From Pseudomonas purpurea (lineage in GTDB: Bacteria > Pseudomonadota > Gammaproteobacteria > Pseudomonadales > Pseudomonadaceae): DNA of 64,000 bases. Under the pieces are notes generated by a model. It made no database searches, was not told where the DNA came from, and was given only the letters and a program-made list of their open reading frames with translations. Shown one piece after another: positions 18,213 to 30,049 of this stretch. The stretch's first letter is position 1, and every line of letters starts with the position of its first letter. The DNA lies in the NCBI RefSeq assembly GCF_039908635.1, contig NZ_CP150918.1:2108001-2172000 (forward strand), given 5' to 3'. Position numbers and translations under genes: made by a program.

Positions 18213-19654
18213 CAGTGAGCTCCAACTACAGCAATCTTGGCGGCGGCTTCGGCTTCAGCCGGGTTCGAGGCGCGAACGGTACGGAACACGTTGTAGGCCA
18301 TGAACAGCATGCCGCTGGCGAAGAACGCACCGCCCAGGGCGCGAACGATGAAACCAGGGTGGCTGGCTTGCAGCGCTTCAACGAACGAGTAGGTCAGGGT
18401 GCCGTCGTCGTTGATTGCACGCCACATCAGGCCCTGGGTGATGCCGTTGACCCACATCGAAGCGATGTAGAGCACGGTGCCGATGGTCGCGAGCCAGAAG
18501 TGGGTGTTGATCAGGCCGATGCTGTGCATCTGCGGGCGGCCGAAGATTTTCGGGATCATGTGGTACAGGGCGCCGATCGAAATCATCGCAACCCAGCCCA
18601 AGGCACCGGCGTGTACGTGGCCGATGGTCCAGTCGGTGTAGTGCGACAGCGAGTTGACGGTCTTGATGGCCATCATCGGGCCTTCGAAGGTCGACATGCC
18701 GTAGAACGCCAGGGACACGACCAGGAAACGCAGGATCGGGTCGGTGCGCAGCTTATGCCAGGCGCCCGACAGGGTCATCATGCCGTTGATCATGCCGCCC
18801 CAGCTCGGTGCCAGCAGGATGATCGACATCGCCATGCCCAGCGACTGAGCCCAGTCCGGCAGTGCGGTGTAGTGCAGGTGGTGCGGGCCGGCCCAGATGT
18901 ACAGGGTGATCAGTGCCCAGAAGTGCACGATCGACAGGCGATACGAGTAGATCGGACGCTCGGCCTGCTTCGGAACGAAGTAGTACATCATCCCCAGGAA
19001 GCCGGTGGTCAGGAAGAAACCTACCGCGTTGTGGCCGTACCACCACTGGATCATTGCGTCAGTCGCACCGGCGTAGGCCGAGTAGGACTTGAAGAACGTG
19101 ACCGGCAGCGAGGCGTGGTTGACGATGTGCAGCATCGCCGTCACGACGATGAAGGCGCCGTAGAACCAGTTGCCCACGTAGATGTGCTTGGTCTTGCGCT
19201 TGGTGATGGTGCCGAAGAACACCAGACCGTAGGTGACCCAGACGATAGCCAGCAGGATAGCCAGGGGCCATTCCAGTTCCGCGTATTCCTTGGTGGTGGT
19301 GTAACCCAGCGGCAAGGTAATGATCGCGCCGATAATCACCGCTTGCCATCCCCAGAAGGTGAAGGCCGCGAGGCTGTCGGAAATCAGTCGCGTTTGGCAG
19401 GTTCGCTGCACGACGTAGTAAGAAGTGGCAAACAATGCACAACCACCGAAGGCGAAAATCACCAGGTTGGTGTGCAGTGGGCGCAGGCGTCCAAAGCTCG
19501 TCCATGGCAGGCCGAAATTCAATTCCGGCCAGACCAGTTGCGAGGCGATGAAGACACCGAGCCCCATGCCAAGGATCCCCCAGACCACCGTCATGATGGC
19601 GAACTGGCGGACTACCTTATAGTTATAAGCAGTCGGACTGATTGCTGTGCTCAT
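18212..19654 (-). CDS. ccoN1: cbb3 oxidase catalytic subunit CcoN, copy 1
   Basis: CcoN is the heme-copper subunit I that reduces oxygen at a high-affinity heme b3-CuB centre. The 480-aa product has the expected 12 or more membrane helices and conserved histidines, for instance in [42 protein letters not shown] and HVHAGALGW. The ATG at 19654 ([18 protein letters not shown]) is chosen because the upstream in-frame extension is not family-like. It heads the ccoN1-O1-Q1-P1 operon. A 482-bp region upstream separates it from ccoP2. Confidence 0.95.
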   Translation of the reverse strand: MSTAISPTAYNYKVVRQFAIMTVVWGILGMGLGVFIASQLVWPELNFGLPWTSFGRLRPLHTNLVIFAFGGCALFATSYYVVQRTCQTRLISDSLAAFTFWGWQAVIIGAIITLPLGYTTTKEYAELEWPLAILLAIVWVTYGLVFFGTITKRKTKHIYVGNWFYGAFIVVTAMLHIVNHASLPVTFFKSYSAYAGATDAMIQWWYGHNAVGFFLTTGFLGMMYYFVPKQAERPIYSYRLSIVHFWALITLYIWAGPHHLHYTALPDWAQSLGMAMSIILLAPSWGGMINGMMTLSGAWHKLRTDPILRFLVVSLAFYGMSTFEGPMMAIKTVNSLSHYTDWTIGHVHAGALGWVAMISIGALYHMIPKIFGRPQMHSIGLINTHFWLATIGTVLYIASMWVNGITQGLMWRAINDDGTLTYSFVEALQASHPGFIVRALGGAFFASGMLFMAYNVFRTVRASNPAEAEAAAKIAVVGAH

Positions 19655-19739
19655 TCTAAGGTTCCACGGTTTGGGTGTTTTATTAGGGATAAAAATCGGC
19701 CGCAAGTATGGAGAAAGCGGGGGGTCATTGCAACGCGCC

Positions 19740-19753
19740 ATGACCTGGGTCAA
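19740..19753 (-). promoter_or_regulatory. Weak Anr-like dyad upstream of ccoN1
   Basis: TTGACCCAGGTCAT on the minus strand is an 7-of-10 match to the FNR/Anr consensus, centred about 92 bp before the ccoN1 start. It is much weaker than the boxes for hemN and ccoN2, in keeping with the expected constitutive behaviour of copy 1. Confidence 0.3.
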
Positions 19754-20094
19754 TGCTTTCAAAAGCTGATTCTGCGGCCTTTCCATGCGCCGCGTAGGGA
19801 CAAAATTGCCCTGTGGCAAAATGTCCCGGCGGACGAAAAAGGCGAGGGGGTCGGGTCAGTTGTAACTGGGTGTGTTCAAACGAGGAGGGCAGGTGACGGA
19901 TGGCAATTTGCGCGACAGCCGGTATCTACCAGCCTTTGCGGCCTGTCACCCTGCACAATCGTCGAACGCTTCGGATACGCGTGGCCTGTGACCGGCTGTT
20001 ACCAGTCCGCTTCCGGGCAAGCTTAGACCCGAAACTTGAGAGTTGAAAGGCGGACCATCGGAGGGTGCGACACTTGGTCGCGCAGAGGCAGGGA

Positions 20095-20122
20095 ACTGCC
20101 GCATCCGAGCGGATGCGGCAGT
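20095..20122 (-). terminator. Hairpin after ccoP2
   Basis: A perfect 12-bp stem, ACTGCCGCATCC with GGATGCGGCAGT, loop GAGC, 15 bp after the ccoP2 stop. The following T tract is poor, so termination may be partial and allow read-through into ccoN1. Confidence 0.6.
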
Positions 20123-20136
20123 GAAGCGCTGAGGAT

Positions 20137-21090
20137 TTACTCGTTTTTGGCCTGAGCCTGTGCAGGTTTGGCGGAAGCGCCTTGCGACAGGCTGTACACG
20201 TAAGCGGCCAACAGTTGCACTTTGTCGGCGCCGAGCAGTTCACTTTGTGCGGGCATATGGCCTTGGCGACCATGGCGGATAGTCTGTTGCAACTGCGCCA
20301 GGCTGGTGCCGTAGATGAACGCTGCCGGTTTGGTCAGGTTGGGAGCGCCCATGATTTCCAGGCCCTGGCCCGCTGGGCCGTGACAGGCCGCGCAGGTGGT
20401 GCTGAACGTCTGTTGCCCGGCTTGCAGGTCGGCGTCGTTGTCGGCTGGCAGTGGCAGGCCGGCCAGACTGTGACGAACATAGGCCGCGACGTTTTTCACG
20501 CCGGTTTCACCGAGTGCATCACCCCAGGCCGGCATCGCCGCAACGCGCCCGCCCATGATGGTGGCCTTGATGGTGTCGGCACTGCCGCCCCAGCGCCAGC
20601 TGCTGTCGGCCAGGTTCGGGAAGCCGAACGCGCCCTTGGCATCCGAGCCGTGGCAGACCGAGCAGTTGGAAGCAAACAGGCGGCCGCCCATTTTCAACGC
20701 TTGCGGGTCTTTAGCAACTTCTTCTACGGACATGGCTGAGAATTTGGCGAAGATCGGCCCAAACTTGGCGTCGGCCTTGGCCATTTCCTTTTCCCATTCA
20801 TGCACGCCGGTCCAGCCGTTTTCATAGCCAGGCAGGATGCCTTTCCAGTTACCCAGGCCCGGATAGAGGATCAGGTAACCGACGGAAAACACCAGCGTGC
20901 CGGCGAACAGCATGAACCACCATTGTGGCAATGGGTTGTCGTACTCCTCGATGCCGTCGAAGCTGTGGCCCATGGTCTGGTCGACGCTGCCCTTGGTCTC
21001 GCCCTTGCGGGTGCCGACCAGCAGCCAGGTCAGGCCGATCAGGCTGCCAATGGTCAGTACGCAGATCCACGTACTCCAGAAGGTGGTCAT
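20137..21090 (-). CDS. ccoP2: cbb3 cytochrome c oxidase subunit III (di-heme c), copy 2
   Basis: The second CcoP, 317 aa, shows the same layout as copy 1: N-terminal membrane segments, then [12 protein letters not shown] and [12 protein letters not shown] heme sites. It is a few residues shorter in the linker after [13 protein letters not shown] and has a divergent C-terminal half ([19 protein letters not shown]) and tail ([12 protein letters not shown]). It overlaps ccoQ2 by 4 bp. Copy-specific divergence in the second heme domain contrasts with near identity in the first. Confidence 0.95.
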   Translation of the reverse strand: MTTFWSTWICVLTIGSLIGLTWLLVGTRKGETKGSVDQTMGHSFDGIEEYDNPLPQWWFMLFAGTLVFSVGYLILYPGLGNWKGILPGYENGWTGVHEWEKEMAKADAKFGPIFAKFSAMSVEEVAKDPQALKMGGRLFASNCSVCHGSDAKGAFGFPNLADSSWRWGGSADTIKATIMGGRVAAMPAWGDALGETGVKNVAAYVRHSLAGLPLPADNDADLQAGQQTFSTTCAACHGPAGQGLEIMGAPNLTKPAAFIYGTSLAQLQQTIRHGRQGHMPAQSELLGADKVQLLAAYVYSLSQGASAKPAQAQAKNE

Positions 21091-21311
21091 GGCCGAATGC
21101 TCCTTGTTGCAGGCTCTTGGGATTGCGAGTCATCAGGTTGAGTCCCGGCGGCGCCGGGCAACGGTTCGTCGGCGAACGGCAGCAGCCGTGCCTGGGCGAA
21201 CTCCGGGTTGCGTTTGGCATTGAAGACCCATATCGACAGGCCGATGAAGGCGATCATCACCACCAGCGTGCCCAGGCCACGGATCATTCCAGTACTGAGT
21301 TCAAAACCCAT
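21087..21311 (-). CDS. ccoQ2: cbb3 oxidase subunit CcoQ, copy 2
   Basis: A 74-aa CcoQ with one membrane helix ([22 protein letters not shown]). It is 13 residues longer than copy 1, the extra length being a Pro/Gly/Ser-rich tail after LLPFADEP. It follows ccoO2 after 3 bp and overlaps ccoP2 by 4 bp. Confidence 0.92.
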   Translation of the reverse strand: MGFELSTGMIRGLGTLVVMIAFIGLSIWVFNAKRNPEFAQARLLPFADEPLPGAAGTQPDDSQSQEPATRSIRP

Positions 21312-21314
21312 GGC

Positions 21315-21923
21315 TCACCTCTTGCTCTTGATAACGGTGCCGAGCACTTGCAGGTAGGCGACCAGCGCGTCCATTTCGGTCTTGCCCTTGAGCGAGGCCG
21401 TGGCGCCCTCGATGTCGGCATCGGTGTACGGCACGCCGAGGGTGCGCATGGCCCGGATCTTGGTTTCGGTCAGGCTGCTGTCCAGCGGCCGGGTGACCAG
21501 CCATGGGTAGGCGGGCATTTTCGATTCCGGCACGACGTTGCGCGGGTTGAACAGGTGAGCACGGTGCCAGTCGTCCGAGTAGCGTGCGCCCACACGGGCC
21601 AGGTCCGGACCGGTACGCTTGGAACCCCACAGGTGCGGGTGGTCCCAGACGCTTTCACCGGCAACCGAGTAGTGGCCGTAGCGTTCGGTCTCGGCGCGGA
21701 ACGGGCGGATCATTTGGGTATGGCAACCCACGCAACCTTCGCGGATGTAGATGTCACGGCCTTCCAGTTGCAAGGCGGTGTAGGGCTTCATGCCCTCGAC
21801 CGGCTTGTTGGTGACGTCCTGGAAGAACAGCGGAACGATCTGGGTCAGGCCGCCGATGCTGACGGCGAAGACCATCAGCAGCATCAGCAGGCCGACGTTT
21901 TTTTCAATTGTTTCGTGTCTCAT
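21315..21923 (-). CDS. ccoO2: cbb3 oxidase mono-heme subunit CcoO, copy 2
   Basis: A 202-aa CcoO with an N-terminal membrane helix and the heme motif [14 protein letters not shown] near residue 60. Large blocks are identical in protein and nearly so in DNA to ccoO1. It is the second gene of the distal, Anr-linked cco operon, 11 bp after ccoN2. Confidence 0.96.
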   Translation of the reverse strand: MRHETIEKNVGLLMLLMVFAVSIGGLTQIVPLFFQDVTNKPVEGMKPYTALQLEGRDIYIREGCVGCHTQMIRPFRAETERYGHYSVAGESVWDHPHLWGSKRTGPDLARVGARYSDDWHRAHLFNPRNVVPESKMPAYPWLVTRPLDSSLTETKIRAMRTLGVPYTDADIEGATASLKGKTEMDALVAYLQVLGTVIKSKR

Positions 21924-21934
21924 GGCGGGACTCC

Positions 21935-23360
21935 TCAGGCCATCTGCGCAGCGGCGGCGACTTCAGCGGGCTTGGCGGACTGCACGGTGCGCCAGACGTT
22001 GTAGGCCATCAGCAACATGCCGGTGAGGAAGATCGCACCGCCTATCAGCCGCACGACGAAGCCTGGGTGGCTGGCCACCAGGGTTTCGACGAAGGAGTAG
22101 GTCAGGGTGCCGTCTTCGTTGACTGCGCGCCACATCAGGCCTTGGGCGATACCGTTGACCCACATCGAGGCGATGTAGAGCACGGTGCCGATGGTCGCGA
22201 GCCAGAAGTGCGCGTTGATCAGGCCGATGCTGTGCATCTGCGGGCGACCGAAGATTTTCGGGATCATGTGATACAGCGCACCGATCGAAATCATCGCGAC
22301 CCAACCCAAAGCGCCGGCGTGTACGTGGCCGATGGTCCAGTCGGTGTAGTGGGAGAGGGCGTTGACGGTCTTGATGGCCATCATCGGGCCTTCGAAGGTC
22401 GACATGCCGTAGAACGCCAGGGAGACGACCAGGAAGCGCAGGATCGGGTCGCTGCGCAACTTATGCCAGGCCCCCGAGAGCGTCATCATGCCGTTGATCA
22501 TGCCGCCCCAGCTTGGTGCCAGCAGTACCAGCGACATCACCATGCCCAGCGACTGGGCCCCAGTCGGGCAGCGCGGTGTAGTGCAAGTGGTGCGGGCCGG
22601 CCCAGATGTACAGGGTGATCAGTGCCCAGAAGTGCACGATCGACAGGCGATACGAATACACCGGACGTTCGGCCTGTTTCGGCACGAAGTAGTACATCAT
22701 CCCCAGGAAGCCGGCAGTGAGGAAGAAACCTACCGCGTTATGGCCGTACCACCACTGAACCATGGCGTCGGTCGCACCGGCGTACACCGAGTAGGACTTG
22801 GTCAGGCTGACCGGCAGTTCCAGGTTGTTGACGATGTGCAGAATCGCCACGGTGATGATGAACGCGCCGAAGAACCAGTTGCCCACGTAGATGTGCTTGG
22901 TCTTGCGCTTCATCAGCGTGCCGAAGAACACGATGGCGTAGGCGACCCAGACGATGGTGATCAGAATGTCGATCGGCCATTCCAGTTCGGCGTATTCCTT
23001 GGTGCTGGTGTAGCCCAGTGGCAGGCTGATGGCCGCCAGCAGGATCACCAGTTGCCAGCCCCAGAAGGTGAACGCGGCGATTTTCGGCGCGAACAGCTGG
23101 GCCTGACAGGTGCGTTGCACGGAGTAGAAGGAGCAGGCGAACAGTGCGCAACCACCGAACGCGAAGATCACCGCGTTGGTGTGCAGCGGGCGCAGGCGAC
23201 CGAAGCTGGTCCACGGCAGGTTGAAGTTGAGTTCGGGCCAGACCAATTGAGCAGCGAGAAAAACCCCGAGCCCCATGCCGACGATGCCCCACACCACCGT
23301 CATAATGGCGAATTGGCGGACCACCTTGTAGTTATAGGCGGTACTTACAGAAGTGTTCAT
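21935..23360 (-). pseudogene. ccoN2: cbb3 oxidase catalytic subunit CcoN, copy 2, disrupted by one extra base
   Basis: The first 268 codons or so read as CcoN from ATG 23360 ([17 protein letters not shown]) to [13 protein letters not shown]; the remainder ([17 protein letters not shown] onward to 21935) is in the next frame. The plus strand has GGGCCCC at 22555-22561, where the copy-1 gene and the protein predict GGGCCC. Removing one base restores a 474-aa CcoN with all heme and copper histidines. The downstream genes ccoO2-Q2-P2 are intact, so real loss would be surprising. An Anr box lies 126-139 bp upstream. The extra base fits the GGCC pattern seen in four other genes. Confidence 0.93.
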
Positions 23361-23460
23361 GGTTCCCCATCCACGGTTCAGGCGAAATCAATGCGCGCTT
23401 GCGCGAGGCAAGACGCTTCCTTCGCCTGGAGTTATAGGCAGACTAAAAAGCGAGGCAAGC

Positions 23461-24168
23461 ATGGACAAAGAGCACAATGCCAGTATTGACGGGGATCAAT
23501 GGGCGCAGTGCGTGCAGGATCACGGATGGCTGTGGGATGAAGCTTCGTCGGCGGTTTCGGCCACGCCTGTGACCTTGATTCTTGCCCATGGCGCGGGCGC
23601 GCCGATGGACAGCGGCTTCATGAGCGACATCGCCGCACGCCTTGCCGTACAAGGCGTCAACGTGCTGCGTTTCGAGTTCCCGTACATGGCGCAACGACGT
23701 CTGGACGGTGGCAAGCGTCCGCCCAACCCGGCCCCGAAACTGCTCGAATGCTGGCGCGAGGTGTACGCCCAGGTGCGACGCCATGTCACTGGGCGTCTGG
23801 CCATCGGCGGCAAGTCCATGGGTGGGCGCATGGCCAGTTTGCTGGCGGATGAGCTGGGTGCCGACAGGTTGGTGTGTCTGGGCTATCCGTTCTATGCGGT
23901 GGGCAAGCCGGAGAAACCTCGGGTCGAGCACTTGGCCGGGTTGAAGACGCCGACGTTGATCGTTCAGGGTGAGCGGGATGCGTTGGGCAATCGGGAGGCG
24001 GTCGAGGGGTACAGTCTATCCCCGAGCATTGAAGTGATCTGGCTGGTGGCGGGGGATCATGATTTGAAGCCATTGAAGGCGTCCGGTTTTAACCATGATC
24101 AACATTTGGCGGTTGCGGCGCAGAAAGTGGCTGCATTTCTTCAGGGCCAGCCCTCTCCCAGAGGGTGA
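23461..24168 (+). CDS. Alpha/beta hydrolase of the dienelactone hydrolase-like KANL3/Tex30 type
   Basis: A 235-aa cytosolic alpha/beta hydrolase. It has the oxyanion strand LILAHGAGAPMDSGFM (about 38-53), the nucleophile elbow GGKSMGGRMASLL with Ser near residue 120, an acidic residue in VQGERDALG near 180 and a candidate catalytic His in AGDHDLKP near 203. Family members are uncharacterised. It is divergent from ccoN2, and an Anr box for that operon lies inside its first codons (23486-23499). The last residues (QPSPRG) and the stop codon come from a CCCTCTCC-type repeat, so the C terminus is probably not conserved. Confidence 0.85.
   Translation: MDKEHNASIDGDQWAQCVQDHGWLWDEASSAVSATPVTLILAHGAGAPMDSGFMSDIAARLAVQGVNVLRFEFPYMAQRRLDGGKRPPNPAPKLLECWREVYAQVRRHVTGRLAIGGKSMGGRMASLLADELGADRLVCLGYPFYAVGKPEKPRVEHLAGLKTPTLIVQGERDALGNREAVEGYSLSPSIEVIWLVAGDHDLKPLKASGFNHDQHLAVAAQKVAAFLQGQPSPRG
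23486..23499 (-). promoter_or_regulatory. Anr/FNR box for the ccoNOQP2 operon, inside the divergent hydrolase gene
   Basis: TTGACGGGGATCAA on the plus strand (TTGATCCCCGTCAA on the minus strand) matches TTGAT-N4-ATCAA in 9 of 10 defined bases. It lies within codons 9-13 of the hydrolase and 126-139 bp before ccoN2. A -10-like TATAAC lies on the minus strand at 23431-23436, so the exact distance to the start of transcription is unclear. Confidence 0.75.
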
Positions 24169-24296
24169 GGGGGCTGATCGCGTTGTTTGTAGGAGAAACT
24201 GCAACCTGCGATTTCGAGTTGAACTCAGGCGTTGAAAGCGCCAGAGATCGGCTCCCTTTCCCCTCTCCCTATTTGGGAGAGGGCTGGGGTGATGGG
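24151..24296. repeat. Inverted pair of CCCTCTCC-type palindromic repeats
   Basis: Left unit at 24151-24173 (CCCTCTCCCAGAGGGTGAGG) and right unit at 24253-24296 (CCCCTCTCCCTATTTGGGAG, then AGGGCTGGGGTGATGGG) are inverse copies of the repeat at 12761-12914. The left unit overlaps the 3' end of the hydrolase gene. Confidence 0.78.
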
Positions 24297-24339
24297 TAGA
24301 TCTTGAAGTTGCAGTCCAGGTATCAACCCCTGGCACCAG

Positions 24340-25905
24340 TCAGCGGTTAAAGCGTTCCACCAACGAGTACTGCGTGTGGGCCGTGCGGGTCAGTTCTTCA
24401 CTCAGTTTTGCCGAGTGCTGGGCCTGTTCCGAGGTCTGGTCGGCGAGGGCGGCGATGGTGCTGATGTTGCGGCTGATTTCCTCGGCCACCGAGCTTTGCT
24501 CCTCGGTCGCGGCGGCGATCTGGGTGGTCATGTCGGTGATGTTGGCCACCGCTTCGCTGATGCCCACCAATGCCTGGTCGGCTTCAAGCACGCGCGCTAC
24601 GCCTTCTTCGGCCTGACGATGGCCGGCTTCCATGGTTTGCACCGCAGAGCTGGCGGTTTGCTGGAGCTTGGCGATCAGGGTGTGGATCTGCCCGGTGGAT
24701 TCGCTGGTGCGTTGCGCCAATTGCCGGACTTCGTCGGCAACCACCGCAAAACCCCGGCCCATTTCACCGGCGCGGGCCGCTTCGATGGCGGCGTTGAGGG
24801 CCAGCAGGTTGGTCTGGTCGGCGATGCCTTTGATCACATCGACCACGCCGCCGATTTCGTCGCTGTCCTTGGCCAGTTGGGTCACGGTCAGGCCGGTTTC
24901 ACCGACCACTTCCGACAGGCGCTGAATGGCTTCGCGGGTTTCACCGGCAATGTCGCGGCCGCGACCAGTCAGGCGATTGGCTTCCTGAGTGGCGTCGGCG
25001 GTGCGCTGCACGTGGCTGGCGACTTCCTGAGTGGTGGCGGCCATCTGGTTGACGGCGGTGGCCACTTGCTCGGTCTCGACGCGCTGACGCTCCAGGCCGT
25101 TGGAGCTGTTGTGCGCCAGGGTATCGGACTGTTTCGCTTGCTCGGTCAGGTGTTCGGCGGTGTCCTGCAGACGGGTCAGGCAGGTTTTGAGGCGTGCTTC
25201 CTGGCTGAGAATGGACATTTCCAGACGCGCCTGAGCGCCACGGCTGTCGGTGTACATCTGGGCGATCAGCGGGTCGGAAGTGGTCTGCTCGGCCAGGCGC
25301 AGCAGGCGTTTGAGGCCGCGTTGTTGCCAGCTCAGGCCCATCAGGCCCAGCGGCACGGAAAGGCCGGCGGCCAGGGCGAACCCCCAATGGGAATTCAGGG
25401 AGGCGCCGATCATGAAGCTCAGTTGGCTGACCAGAATGAACGGCAGCCAGTCTTGAAGCACGGGCAGCCATTTATCGGTTTTTGGAATGGCGGACTTGCC
25501 CTGGTTGATGCGTTGGTAGAGTGCTTCGGCGCGGCGGATCTGCTCGGCGGTGGGCTTGACCCGCACCGACTCGTAACCGATCACCTGGTTGCCGTCGAAC
25601 ACCGGTGTCACGTAGGCGTTAACCCAGTAGTGGTCACCGGTCTTGCAGCGATTCTTGACAATGCCCATCCATGGCAAGCCTTGTTTCAATGTGCCCCACA
25701 TGTGCGCGAAGACCGCAGCCGGGACGTCGGGGTGACGAACCAGGTTGTGCGGCGCACGGATCAGGTCCTCACGAGAAAACCCGCTGATTTCGACGAAAGC
25801 GTCGTTGCAGTAAGTGATCACGCCTTTTGCGTCGGTTGTCGAGATCAACCGTTGCTGAGCCGGGAAGGTCCGTTCGCGTTGTGTTATGGGCTGGTTATTA
25901 CGCAT
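24340..25905 (-). CDS. aer: Aerotaxis-type methyl-accepting chemotaxis receptor with PAS domain
   Basis: An Aer-like energy or oxygen taxis transducer of 521 aa. A PAS domain occupies residues of about 15-115 ([45 protein letters not shown]), followed by hydrophobic segments near 160-200 that anchor it, a HAMP-like link and the cytoplasmic signalling domain with the conserved hairpin tip [20 protein letters not shown] near 350. There is no periplasmic sensor. The ATG at 25905 ([18 protein letters not shown]) is preferred over an upstream TTG. Its place beside the cbb3 and anr cluster matches aer in P. aeruginosa. A 23-bp palindrome sits 51-73 bp upstream. Confidence 0.92.
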   Translation of the reverse strand: MRNNQPITQRERTFPAQQRLISTTDAKGVITYCNDAFVEISGFSREDLIRAPHNLVRHPDVPAAVFAHMWGTLKQGLPWMGIVKNRCKTGDHYWVNAYVTPVFDGNQVIGYESVRVKPTAEQIRRAEALYQRINQGKSAIPKTDKWLPVLQDWLPFILVSQLSFMIGASLNSHWGFALAAGLSVPLGLMGLSWQQRGLKRLLRLAEQTTSDPLIAQMYTDSRGAQARLEMSILSQEARLKTCLTRLQDTAEHLTEQAKQSDTLAHNSSNGLERQRVETEQVATAVNQMAATTQEVASHVQRTADATQEANRLTGRGRDIAGETREAIQRLSEVVGETGLTVTQLAKDSDEIGGVVDVIKGIADQTNLLALNAAIEAARAGEMGRGFAVVADEVRQLAQRTSESTGQIHTLIAKLQQTASSAVQTMEAGHRQAEEGVARVLEADQALVGISEAVANITDMTTQIAAATEEQSSVAEEISRNISTIAALADQTSEQAQHSAKLSEELTRTAHTQYSLVERFNR

Positions 25906-25955
25906 GGCTTTTTCAATCCGCAAGGCTTTGAAAGGTTGTCGGCGGCGACATGAAT

Positions 25956-25978
25956 ATATTGAAATAATTTTTCAATAT
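25956..25978 (-). promoter_or_regulatory. Perfect AT-rich palindrome upstream of aer (candidate operator)
   Basis: ATATTGAAA at 25956-25964 and its exact complement TTTCAATAT at 25970-25978 flank a TAATT spacer. It lies 51-73 bp before the aer start in GC-rich surroundings. It is not an Anr box by spacing. A regulator site or an upstream promoter element is the best guess. Confidence 0.5.
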
Positions 25979-26133
25979 TTGAGCGCGGTGTCTCACTGGC
26001 GCGCTTGGCGTCGGGCGGTGATTAACGTAGGCGGTGAAGGGCAAATCAGACTGGGGAGGGGCACGTTGTTCATCCTGAACGGTGGCGGAGCTGATCTCGG
26101 CCGTGAGGCCTTCAGCGCCGGTAGAGTGAAAAA

Positions 26134-26925
26134 TTATCGGGCCAGCATCGGGTAGGTAAACAGACCGAAGTGCAGCAGGTTCAAGCCAAAGTGGGTGGCG
26201 ATGGCTGCGCTTAGGCCGCCAAAGCGGTACGCCAGACCATAGCCGACCCCGGCAATGCTTGCCAAGAGCACCCATTGCCAGCCAGCGCCCGCGTGAACGA
26301 GGCCGAACAGCAGGGCGGCGCACAGCAGGGCCAGGTGTTCGCCATGGCGCAGGTGTTTCCAGTGGCGGCTCAAGCCACCCTGGATGTAACCGCGAAACAG
26401 CGTTTCCTCGACCAGCGTCACCAACAACACATTGTTCAGCACCCAGAGCCAGGCCTGGTCGGGCCATTTGGGGGCCCAGCCGATCATGCCCAGCAGCATC
26501 GCACCGCCCAGGACGGCAATGACGCTCAGGGTCAGCGCCATCGCGGTGGCAGACAATGACAGGCGCAGGGAGCGACGGCCGACAATCCATGGGCAGGCCA
26601 GCAACAGCCAAAAGCCAATCAGCGGTTTGTCCTGATTCAGGTACATGGAAAACGGCACGGCATCGTCGGTGAAACGTTGCGGGGCGATGGCGCGACCATT
26701 GTAGAAACCGGGCAGCCAGTGCATGGCCAGCGCGAGCGCCAGGACCACGAACAGCGCGTGGCCGAAATAGCGGGCATAAGGGTGTTGCTGCTGGCGTACG
26801 GCAATGCCGGCACCCACCAGCAGTGCGACGGGAATTGCCGCCAGCCAACCCAGTTGGCCATAGATGAGCGCCCAGCCGTAGCCGATGCAGAGGAGTGCCA
26901 GATAGGTCCATGGCAGTGCGGGCAT
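26134..26925 (-). CDS. CPBP-family intramembrane metalloprotease
   Basis: A 263-aa polytopic membrane protein with about eight hydrophobic helices. It carries the CPBP (Abi/CAAX-processing-like) motifs: EETLFRG near residue 172, a histidine in FGLVHAGAGW near 210 and HFGLNLLHFGLF near 243, which together form the zinc site of this protease family. Bacterial members are implicated in bacteriocin self-immunity or prenyl-protein processing, but no partner gene is present here. It lies between aer and acnA, transcribed in the same direction as both. Confidence 0.88.
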   Translation of the reverse strand: MPALPWTYLALLCIGYGWALIYGQLGWLAAIPVALLVGAGIAVRQQQHPYARYFGHALFVVLALALAMHWLPGFYNGRAIAPQRFTDDAVPFSMYLNQDKPLIGFWLLLACPWIVGRRSLRLSLSATAMALTLSVIAVLGGAMLLGMIGWAPKWPDQAWLWVLNNVLLVTLVEETLFRGYIQGGLSRHWKHLRHGEHLALLCAALLFGLVHAGAGWQWVLLASIAGVGYGLAYRFGGLSAAIATHFGLNLLHFGLFTYPMLAR

Positions 26926-27037
26926 TCGAGAATCCTTGTGGTGCGGGGTTTTGCGTAAAAGCAGGGAAGCATCGCCGTCGAGGCGAATCGCGGGGCATGA
27001 TTATAACGGCATGTGTCTTGTAGGACAGCCCAACAAG

Positions 27038-27067
27038 AAAACACCGCCCGAAGGCGGTGTTTTTTTC
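27038..27067 (-). terminator. Terminator after acnA (bidirectional)
   Basis: Stem AAAACACCGCC (27038-27048) with GGCGGTGTTTT (27053-27063), loop CGAA, T run to 27066 on the plus strand and A run giving U on the minus strand. It lies just after acnA on the minus strand. Confidence 0.85.
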
Positions 27068-27076
27068 CGTGTAAAG

Positions 27077-29827
<2,751 letters not shown>

Positions 29828-30049
29828 TGAAATGACTCCTTTAAGTCCGCACGGCTACGGACTGACGGGGCGGGCAGAGCTTTAAACCTAGCCCTGTTTT
29901 AAGTAGCTGGCTAATAACTGGACTCTATAGACAAGTTCAAGGGTGCGAACTCGGCTATCATGCGCCGGTTTTCGTGACAGGCTTTGCTTCAACGCAAGCC
30001 TGGGCATCGCGCAGTGGCTGAATGTCTCGCCATCTGCCCAGGAGTAAGA

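Larger units (their letters stand above)
19655..20136. other. Intergenic region between ccoP2 and ccoN1
   Basis: No gene is recognised in these 482 bp. Contents: a terminator hairpin for ccoP2 (20095-20122), the shared GGGTGCGAC-type 20-mer (20063-20082), and a weak Anr-like dyad on the minus strand (TTGACCCAGGTCAT at 19740-19753). The ccoN1 promoter must lie here, but I cannot pick out a convincing -35/-10 pair. Confidence 0.6.

Noticed and set aside
18215..20026. 603-codon open frame opposite ccoN1
   Set aside because: Antisense shadow of a highly conserved gene, with His/Gln/Arg-rich low-sense composition.
25956..25978. Anr box upstream of aer
   Set aside because: The arms are spaced differently from TTGAT-N4-ATCAA, so it was kept only as an unassigned palindrome.
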